64,000 nt of DNA, taken from the NCBI RefSeq assembly GCF_937952055.1, contig NZ_CALFYO010000010.1, positions 124,001 through 188,000 of the forward strand, given 5' to 3'. The position numbers were made by a program, and so were the translations under genes. The stretch is from an uncultured Piscinibacter sp. GTDB taxonomy: Bacteria > Pseudomonadota > Gammaproteobacteria > Burkholderiales > Burkholderiaceae_C. Below, in pieces: positions 57,796-64,000 of this stretch (position 1 is the stretch's first letter; each line of letters opens with the position of its first letter). Below the pieces are notes generated by a model. That model was given only the letters and a program-made list of their open reading frames with translations. It ran no database searches and was not told where the DNA came from.

Positions 57796-60619
57796 CGATC
57801 ACCCCCTCGGCCCGTTCGGCCTTGCCGTAGCGCACCGGGCGCAACCGCGCCAGCGCTTCGAAACTGTCCTTCACCCACTTGTCGTAGATGCCTTCCGAAG
57901 CACGCTTCGCATTGGCCTCGTGCAGTTCGATGGCCTTCTCCTCGAAGGGGAAGGCCTGTTCCTCGAGCAGCACGTCGTACTGCTCCCGTTCCAGCTTGGA
58001 CAGCCGTTTCGGCCGCTCCGACTTGAGCATGGATTGGCCGAAGTCCTGGTAGAGCGAGGCGATGTGGAAGGTGGCCGCGGTGGTCACGTCGGCCACGCCG
58101 TAGTTGGCCGCCACCGCGTAGGCCTTCAGCGCACTCTCCATCTTCGCCTTCTTCAGCTTGAGGTTGCGCGCCAGCGGTTCGACCAGCCGCACCTTGCGGT
58201 ACTCGGCCACGGCAGGCTCGGCCATCACCAGCGCCGCAGTCGCGCCGAGGTAGCGTGTGCGATCGGTGCGCGCACTGCCGCCGGCTTGGTCGCCCTGGTA
58301 GATCTCCTTCATCAGCGCGGCCTCGCGCTTCACGTCGCCCTCGGCCCTGGCGATGCGCGCGATGCGGTGGCGCGCCTCGAGGCCGCGCTCCAGCGGCAGC
58401 GGGTACTGCTTGAGATAGCGTTCGTAGGTCTTCGCCGCGGCGGCGCGCGGGCCGGACTTCGCGTCGGCGGCCTTCTCGTGCAGCTCGGCGGCCTGCCACA
58501 GCGCCTCGCGCGCGAGCTGCGGGTCCTTCTGCGTGGCGGCAACGCGCTCGAATTCGCCGGCCGCCTGCGACCACTGCTGCTTCTCCAGGTAGGCCAGCGC
58601 GAGCTTGCTGCCGACGTCCGCCTGCAGGGGATGATCGGGGTAGCGCCGGCGGAAGTCCTCCAGCGCGCGCGAGGCACCGTCCCAGTCCTTCATCGCGAGC
58701 ATCGCGGCGGCGGCGTCGTACTGCGCAGTCGCGCGCACCGCCGAGGCCGGCGCGACGGCAGCGACGCGGTTGAAGTGGCCCACCGCCGCCTTGCTGTCGC
58801 CGGCCGCGCGGGCCAGTTCACCTTGCTTGTAGACCGAGGCAGCGAGGCGTTCGACGAGGTCGCCGCGGGCCGCATCCTTTTCCGGCGTGAGCGCGAGCAC
58901 CTCGCCGTAGGCTTTCTCCGACTGGTCGAAGCGGTTCCTCTCGAAGGCGTCGTGTGCGATCACCGTCCAGGCGACACGGCGCTGCGCCGCGGCGGCGGGC
59001 GGGTCGAGCCGCAGCACCTGCTGCGCCACCTCGGCAGCGCGCTCGCCGTCGCGCAGCGCGAACAGCTTCTCCGAGGCGTTGGTCAACACCGTGCCGGTGC
59101 GGCCGTCCTTCGGGAAGGCCTTGGCGAAGCGCAGTGCACTCTCGACGCCCGCGCGCTGCAGCGCCGCGGCCTCGGCGCCCTGCACGCGCTTCTCCTGGCC
59201 GCCGTAGCTGAGCAGCGCGGCGTAGCCGGCGTCCGCCGCCCTGGCGTGGTTGGGGTACTGGTAGGCGACCTTCTCGTACTCCACCGCGGCTTCGGCGAAG
59301 CGGCCGTCCTCGTAGAGCAGTTCGGCGAGCAGGAAGTTGTTCTGCGCCGTCTGCGGGTCGTTCGGGTAGCTGGCGATGTAGGCGCGGTACCACTTCACCG
59401 CCTCCTGGTAGTCGGCGCTGGCCTTGCTCTTCTGTGCGCTGGCGTGGTAGTGGCGTGCCAGCTCGGTGAGGTGCGTCTTCACCAGCGGCTGCGCCTTCTC
59501 CCAGCCTTGCGGGTTGGCGCGGCGGAACTCGCTGCCGACGCCATAGCGCGACACGTAGTCCTTTTTTGCGTCCAGCGCCAGTGCCGGGAAGCCATTGGAC
59601 TGGTAGATCTCGACGACGCGTGCCTGCAGCTGCGGCGCCTGCGCGTGCAGCGGGTCGCGGCGGGCGAAGGCGCCGAAGGCATCGGCGGCGTCCTTGACGC
59701 GCTCCTGCTTCAGGTACAGCTCGCCGAGCTGCTCGTAGACGCGGTACTCGTAAGAGCGCCGCTTCGCGTCGGTGATGTAGGCCGGGATGCTCTCGGCGCC
59801 CTGCAGGTTCGCCAGGCTGATGCTGCTGACTCGGAAGGTGTCCTCGACCAGCTCGCGGTCGGCGCGCGACAGGCCGACGATGGTGTCGAGCCCGCCGTCG
59901 CCGTCGCTGCCGGCGACCTTCAGGTCGAGCACACCGAAGAATGACTGCAGGCCGTCGTCCAGCTTGCCCTGCTTGAAGCGCGACCAGCCCTGCATGTACA
60001 GCGAGCGTTCGTGGAACTGCGTGCGTGGTGAGCTGGCCAGGACGGTGGCGTAGGCCTTCTCGGCGCGCGCATAGTCCTGCGTGGTGAAGAGCAGCTCGCC
60101 GCGGCGGAAGTTGGCCTCGTCGCGGTACAGCGTGTTCGGGTAGCTGGCGACAAGCCGGTCGAGTGTCTTCAGCGCGGTTTCCAAGTCGCCGGCCTGTTCC
60201 TGCGCGCGGGCGAGCTGGTAGAGCACGCGGTCGTTTCCCCGGTCGTCCGGATAGTCCTTGAGGAAGTCCTGGTAGCGCTTCACCGCGGCGCCGTAGTCGG
60301 GGCCGGTGGCCGCGCCGCTGCCGGCGGCCGAGCGCGCGTCGGCCAGGTCCATTTCCAGGTCGCCGAGGCGGCGCATCGCCTCGGCGCGCTGCGGTGCCTT
60401 GGGGGCCACCTCGAGAAACTTGCGGTAGGCGGCGATCGTCTGCGTTTCGTTCGAGTCGACGCGCTTGTCCTTCGACACTTCCACGGTTCGGCCCGCCAAG
60501 CTGGCCAGCGTCGGCTGGTCGTCACCCGGCAGTGCCTTCTTCTGGCCGGCGCAGCCGGCCAGGCCGACGAGCATCAGCACGACGAGCGGGCGCAGCACGA
60601 ACTCACTGCTTCGATGCAT
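57782..60619 (-). CDS. Large TPR-repeat lipoprotein
   Basis: A 945-residue lipoprotein (lipobox LAGC, C23) built almost wholly of tetratricopeptide/Sel1-type helical repeats (AMRRLGDLEMDLADARS, VLYQLARAQEQAGDLETALK, NFRRGELLFTTQDYARAEKA and so on). It resembles the long periplasmic TPR scaffolds (GltE/AglT-like) of motility-type envelope complexes. The 3' end overlaps the smaller TPR gene, the 5' end overlaps the repeat-protein gene at 60603 by 17 nt. Confidence 0.88.
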   Translation of the reverse strand: MHRSSEFVLRPLVVLMLVGLAGCAGQKKALPGDDQPTLASLAGRTVEVSKDKRVDSNETQTIAAYRKFLEVAPKAPQRAEAMRRLGDLEMDLADARSAAGSGAATGPDYGAAVKRYQDFLKDYPDDRGNDRVLYQLARAQEQAGDLETALKTLDRLVASYPNTLYRDEANFRRGELLFTTQDYARAEKAYATVLASSPRTQFHERSLYMQGWSRFKQGKLDDGLQSFFGVLDLKVAGSDGDGGLDTIVGLSRADRELVEDTFRVSSISLANLQGAESIPAYITDAKRRSYEYRVYEQLGELYLKQERVKDAADAFGAFARRDPLHAQAPQLQARVVEIYQSNGFPALALDAKKDYVSRYGVGSEFRRANPQGWEKAQPLVKTHLTELARHYHASAQKSKASADYQEAVKWYRAYIASYPNDPQTAQNNFLLAELLYEDGRFAEAAVEYEKVAYQYPNHARAADAGYAALLSYGGQEKRVQGAEAAALQRAGVESALRFAKAFPKDGRTGTVLTNASEKLFALRDGERAAEVAQQVLRLDPPAAAAQRRVAWTVIAHDAFERNRFDQSEKAYGEVLALTPEKDAARGDLVERLAASVYKQGELARAAGDSKAAVGHFNRVAAVAPASAVRATAQYDAAAAMLAMKDWDGASRALEDFRRRYPDHPLQADVGSKLALAYLEKQQWSQAAGEFERVAATQKDPQLAREALWQAAELHEKAADAKSGPRAAAAKTYERYLKQYPLPLERGLEARHRIARIARAEGDVKREAALMKEIYQGDQAGGSARTDRTRYLGATAALVMAEPAVAEYRKVRLVEPLARNLKLKKAKMESALKAYAVAANYGVADVTTAATFHIASLYQDFGQSMLKSERPKRLSKLEREQYDVLLEEQAFPFEEKAIELHEANAKRASEGIYDKWVKDSFEALARLRPVRYGKAERAEGVIDAIR

Positions 60620-62519
60620 CGTCTTCCTTCCGGGGCGACTCGGAGGCCGCGCGGTCGTACATCTGCGCGACGGCGAAGCGAGCCTGCTGCGAATAGACCG
60701 CCAGGCGTTCCTTCTGCCGTGTCAGTTCAGCCACGGCGAGTTCCTGCACCTCCTGCTGCTGGTCGCGCGACAGGGCCGCCACGCGCGGGATCAGCGCCTT
60801 GATGCGCTGCGACAGCTCGGCGATGCGCCGGGCAAAGGCCTCGTGCCGTGCCGGCTCCTCGATCTGCGCCTTCGCCACCGCCGCCTCGCGCTCGCGAGCC
60901 TGCGCCAGTTCGGCATCGATGATCTTCATGTTCTTCTGCGCGTCCCACGCGCGTGCCGGGTACTCCTGCGCGAGCCGCCAGGTCAGCGCCCCCGAAGCCA
61001 GCCGCGCGCGCTGGCGCGCGCGTTCGGCATCGGCATCGTTGCCGAGCGACTGCAGGCCCTGCTGCACCCCCTTGATCATCTCGAGCAGCTCGCGGTCCTT
61101 GGCGTCGGCGAGCGCTGGGGCATCCTGCTCGCGCAGCGCGCGCTCGACCTCGCCGCTGACCGCGTCCCGCCGCTGCCGCAACGCGGAGAGGTCGACCGCG
61201 CGCGCGCCGGCCTGCACTTGCGGCAGTCGCTGCGCGTAGGCCTGCCGGCGGTTGTCGAGCATGTCGCCGAACACGCCGAGGCTGTCTTCCCAGTCCTGCA
61301 GGTTCTTCGCCAGGAAGCGCAGGTCGCGCCAGTTCTTGAAGGCCTCCTGGAACTCATGGCCGGCAAGCACCTGCGTCAAGTGACTGGCGTAGGGCATCTC
61401 GGGCAGTTCGCGGATGTTCCAGAACCAGCCCATTTCCTCGCCGGGGTTGCGTTCGATGAGTCCGTCGAGCAGCTTGCCGGCGCGGATCGCGGCGATCGAC
61501 TCGTCGAGCTTGCCTCCCTCGCTGTCGTAGGCGGCGATGGCGGCGTTGTACTGCTCGGTGGCCTCGCCGAAGGCGCCAAGTTCGGCGTAGGCGTAGGGCA
61601 CGGCGATGCGCGCTTCCAGCACCGCGGCGTCGCTGGCATCGCGGCTGGCGAGCTCGATCCACGGGACCAGGGCAAGCTTCGGCTCCTTCATCTCGGCGGC
61701 CGCCCAGCCGAAGCCGAGCAGCGCCTTGTTGGCGTGCAGGCTCTCCAGGCGCACGCGCTGCAGCGAGTGGCGCGCCACGTCCGGCTTGCCGCTCTGCAGT
61801 GCCGAGAAGCCCAGCGCCACGTTCGCCTTGTCGCGCAGGGAGCGCATCTCCTCGTCGGCGGCGGGCGCCATGCCGAGGCCGTCGAGCAGCTTGACACCAC
61901 GCTCCTCCTCGCCGCTCTTGACCAGCGCCACGCCGAGGTTGAAGCGCGCGTACTGGCCGATCGGGCTGTCCGTGGCGACGCCCTCGAGCAGTGCGGCGGC
62001 GCCGGCGTAGTCGCCGCGCGCCATCAGCAGGTTGGACTGCAGCAGCAGCCGGTCCTCCTCGAGCGCCGCGGGCAGGTTCTTCTCGATGCGCGCCATCGCG
62101 TCCTCGGCCTCGGCGAGGAAGCCGCGCTGGTAGCGGATCTTGGCGAGGTAGAACCAGGCGCGGTCGCGCACCGCGGGGGTCGCGCCCTTCTCGATCAGCT
62201 GCGCGAAGATCTCGCCGGCCTCCTGGTGCAGGCCGTAGGACAGCAGCATGCCGCCGCGCAGGATCTCGGCCTCGTCGCCATGCGCCGCGACGCGGCCGAA
62301 GTGCTGCGAGGCCATCAGCGTGGTGATGGAGGTGAAGTAGCGGTCCTGGAAGAAGTGGAACAGCGCGTCGCCGTAGTGCGGTGCCTCGACCGGGCGCGCC
62401 TTCTCGTTGGGCGGTACGGGCCACGGCTTGGGCGGCGCAGCGCCGACGCCGGCGCAGGCCAGCAGCGCAGCGGCTGCAGCCAGTCGCCGCACCGGGCGCA
62501 GCGAGATCTTCACGGACAT
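60603..62519 (-). CDS. Exported helical-repeat (TPR-like) protein
   Basis: A 638-residue periplasmic protein with signal peptide (RRLAAAAALLACAGVGAAPP). The first half has TPR-like helix pairs (AWFYLAKIRYQRGFLAEAED, YARFNLGVALVKSGEEERGV); the second half is long alpha-helical, probably coiled coil (AQAREREAAVAKAQIEEPAR, RRIAELSQRIKALIPRVAAL). It resembles the GltD (AgmU) type in layout. ATG 62519 is preferred to an in-frame GTG at 62525. Confidence 0.85.
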   Translation of the reverse strand: MSVKISLRPVRRLAAAAALLACAGVGAAPPKPWPVPPNEKARPVEAPHYGDALFHFFQDRYFTSITTLMASQHFGRVAAHGDEAEILRGGMLLSYGLHQEAGEIFAQLIEKGATPAVRDRAWFYLAKIRYQRGFLAEAEDAMARIEKNLPAALEEDRLLLQSNLLMARGDYAGAAALLEGVATDSPIGQYARFNLGVALVKSGEEERGVKLLDGLGMAPAADEEMRSLRDKANVALGFSALQSGKPDVARHSLQRVRLESLHANKALLGFGWAAAEMKEPKLALVPWIELASRDASDAAVLEARIAVPYAYAELGAFGEATEQYNAAIAAYDSEGGKLDESIAAIRAGKLLDGLIERNPGEEMGWFWNIRELPEMPYASHLTQVLAGHEFQEAFKNWRDLRFLAKNLQDWEDSLGVFGDMLDNRRQAYAQRLPQVQAGARAVDLSALRQRRDAVSGEVERALREQDAPALADAKDRELLEMIKGVQQGLQSLGNDADAERARQRARLASGALTWRLAQEYPARAWDAQKNMKIIDAELAQAREREAAVAKAQIEEPARHEAFARRIAELSQRIKALIPRVAALSRDQQQEVQELAVAELTRQKERLAVYSQQARFAVAQMYDRAASESPRKEDDASKQ

Positions 62520-62527
62520 GCGCACGC

Positions 62528-63088
62528 CTACTGCCAGACCTTGATGTCGAACTCCGGCTGCAGCTTGCCGGCGGAATCCTTGATCTGCAGCTCGATGTAC
62601 TTCGGTTCGGTGCCCTTGTCGAACTTGATGGTGGTGCCGCGCTTGTAGTCGCGCTCGTGGGGGCCCTGGCCGGTGAAGAACGCCACCAGCTCGTGACTGC
62701 CGGCACGCAGGTTGCCGAGGTAGACGCGTTGCACGCCGCCACGGTGCAGCGCCTGCACCTCCAGCGGCGTGTAGAGGTAGTTGGTGACGATCTTGTCGTC
62801 CAGCTTGATCTGCACCGAGTCGAGTTGGAACAGCTTGCCCACGTCCATCGAGACGAACAGCGCCACCTGGGTGTTCGCCGGGAAGAGCAGTTCCTCCTCG
62901 AGCACCAGCAGGTCGCGGTTGAGGCGGATCACGTCGCCCTTGACGGCCTGGATGCGCCCGTCCAGCGTGCCCGGACCGGGGGCGCTGGCCGCGGCCGGGA
63001 TCGCCGTCTGGGCGAGCGAGTTCAGGGCCGCCAGTGCGAGCACGAGGCCTGCGGCGAACGACCGGGGAAGGCGATGGTGGAACGACAT
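62528..63088 (-). CDS. Secreted periplasmic protein of the motor operon, function unknown
   Basis: A 186-residue protein with signal peptide (residues 1-27, VLALAALNSLAQT). The mature beta-rich domain includes LDGRIQAVKGDVIRLNRDLL and VQRVYLGNLRAGSHELVAFF. This recalls periplasmic AraC-binding-like or curved-sheet adaptor proteins, but I cannot name the family. 20 nt separate it from the DUF3570 gene upstream; the next gene starts 8 nt downstream. Confidence 0.78.
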   Translation of the reverse strand: MSFHHRLPRSFAAGLVLALAALNSLAQTAIPAAASAPGPGTLDGRIQAVKGDVIRLNRDLLVLEEELLFPANTQVALFVSMDVGKLFQLDSVQIKLDDKIVTNYLYTPLEVQALHRGGVQRVYLGNLRAGSHELVAFFTGQGPHERDYKRGTTIKFDKGTEPKYIELQIKDSAGKLQPEFDIKVWQ

Positions 63089-63108
63089 GGCGCCGATGCT
63101 TTCGGGAT

Positions 63109-64000
63109 TCAGAAGGTGGCGGTCACGTACAGCTGCAGCAGGTTGGCGTCGAAGTCGTACGCCTGCCCGTTGCGGATGTCGGTGAAGTTCTTGTAGTTGA
63201 AGCGGATGCGCTCGTACGAGCCGACGATCTTCAGCTCGTACTGGCCGGGAACGCGCTTGGCCACGTAGCTCAGCTTGCCGCCCAGGCCGAGGCTGCGGAA
63301 GGCGCTGAGCTGGCGATTGCGAGACACGTAGGTGGTCTCGGTGGTGGCGTTGTCGCTGTAGAACAGTGCTTCGCTCTGCGAGTAGAAGCGCGTGAAACCG
63401 TCCGCCAGCCAGTCGCTGCCGACGTAGCGGCTGTAGCCCGCCTCCAGCGTATGCGCCTTGATGTCCCAGGTGTCCCAGAAGTAGCGGTACTCGGCGCGTG
63501 CGGCGTTGCGGTCACCCAGGTCGCCGACGACGCGCAGCTTCAGCGCGCGGCTGGTACGCGTGCGCGGCATGCGCTCGGGCACCGTGGCGCCGAACACGAC
63601 CGCCGCCCGGTACGGGTTGCCGAGGTAGCCGGAGTCGGAGACGACTTCGAGGTTGGCGCTGGCGAGCATGCTCGGCGTGAGCACCTGCGTGAGGCCGAGC
63701 CGGTACTGCCAGTGCTTGGCCGTGTCGGCGAAGGTCGGATCGCCATTCCTGGACACTTCGTCAACCGAGCGCGTGTAGCCCAGTGCGACGGTGGTCATGT
63801 TGCCGAACACCTCCTGCGCCACGTCGACACTGAAGCTTTCGGCGACGTAGTCCGGCTCCTTGCTGCGGTACACCGACAGCGACATCAGCGAATCGCGGTG
63901 CGCGTAGTCCACGCCGAGGTCGTAGGCAGTGCGCTTCTCCTTGAACGGGCTGGCGGTGGTGACCACGTCGATCGAGGCATTGCTCACCGCGTCGACGTAG
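63109..64000 (-). CDS. DUF3570 outer-membrane beta-barrel protein (5' end outside window)
   Basis: The visible 297 residues are the C-terminal part of a large DUF3570 protein. They alternate aromatic/polar barrel strands (RTAYDLGVDYAHRDSLMSLS, TTVALGYTRSVDEVSRNGDP, LRVVGDLGDRNAARAEYRYF) and end in the outer-membrane signature LLQLYVTATF with terminal Phe. The frame is still open at base 64000. It is the first visible gene of the long motor operon and may be its outer-membrane component. DUF3570 genes commonly sit beside DUF4266 and thioredoxin-like genes, expected just beyond the edge. Confidence 0.88.
   Translation of the reverse strand, partial: YVDAVSNASIDVVTTASPFKEKRTAYDLGVDYAHRDSLMSLSVYRSKEPDYVAESFSVDVAQEVFGNMTTVALGYTRSVDEVSRNGDPTFADTAKHWQYRLGLTQVLTPSMLASANLEVVSDSGYLGNPYRAAVVFGATVPERMPRTRTSRALKLRVVGDLGDRNAARAEYRYFWDTWDIKAHTLEAGYSRYVGSDWLADGFTRFYSQSEALFYSDNATTETTYVSRNRQLSAFRSLGLGGKLSYVAKRVPGQYELKIVGSYERIRFNYKNFTDIRNGQAYDFDANLLQLYVTATF

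Noticed and set aside
1..64000. CRISPR arrays, tRNA or rRNA genes.
   Set aside because: No regularly spaced short repeats and no tRNA- or rRNA-like sequence was noticed; the only short-period repetition is the 34-codon repeat within the two fibre genes.

Overview
The window is uniformly GC-rich (about 70%), densely packed and read in long operons with ATGA or GTGA start/stop overlaps. The gene content (NarHJI with a parvulin, NnrS, LivFGMHK-type transport, B12-dependent NrdJ, a T6SS-type TssJLM set) fits a betaproteobacterium of the Burkholderiales, in the Rubrivivax/Leptothrix/Piscinibacter range. This is inferred from gene content, not a database match. No rRNA, tRNA, CRISPR array or insertion sequence was seen.

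Layout. 1-4397: end of a nitrate-respiration operon (narH partial, narJ, narI, a parvulin isomerase) plus a beta-carbonic anhydrase. 4434-9151: a small secreted lysine-rich protein, a LysE exporter, a nitronate monooxygenase-like flavoprotein, a zinc alcohol dehydrogenase and NnrS. 9199-12625: two tandem paralogous secreted proteins with a possible caspase/CHAT-like His/Cys pair. 12644-20490 (minus): a nine-gene operon for uptake and oxidation of a probably aromatic acid: binding protein, LivH, LivM, LivG, LivF, CYP199-like P450, [2Fe-2S] ferredoxin, MarR regulator and ferredoxin reductase, preceded by two abutting inverted-repeat operators. 20755-23673: nrdJ. 23738-24631: gene scrap (DUF4438, hemerythrin and methyltransferase remnants), then an intact GNAT gene.

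25219-44124 is the most unusual part. A 677-bp unit encoding a secreted protein made of five 34-residue repeats is present twice, apparently identical. The second copy leads an operon with a CsgG-like/peptidoglycan-binding/DUF4384 lipoprotein and small envelope proteins. An OmpA-like protein, a 73-residue protein and an ECF sigma/anti-sigma pair follow. Five sites of the form TTGAACC-N15-GCAACYCA, always with a 15-bp spacer, lie before both repeat genes, the ompA-like gene, the 73-residue gene and the sigma gene, so I infer an autoregulated ECF regulon making a candidate functional-amyloid surface structure. Directly after the anti-sigma gene come a metacaspase and then a metacaspase fused to a TssJ domain, TssL with an OmpA domain, TssM and TagF. 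Convergent to these lie TagH (FHA), a Ser/Thr kinase, a haem-binding HAMP sensor and a FecR protein. This is a T6SS-type membrane complex and its post-translational control without any sheath, tube or baseplate gene in view.

44267-53858 holds ordinary single genes and short operons (hydrolases, M1 aminopeptidase, PAP2 phosphatase, OMPLA, DUF457, GIY-YIG-like, NUDIX, hemerythrin, DUF454). 53865-64000 (minus) is one long operon with TolQ, two TolR/ExbD proteins, an AgmX/TonB-like protein, three TPR-type or repeat proteins, small periplasmic proteins and a DUF3570 beta-barrel. It resembles the Agl/Glt type of proton-motive-force-driven envelope machine.
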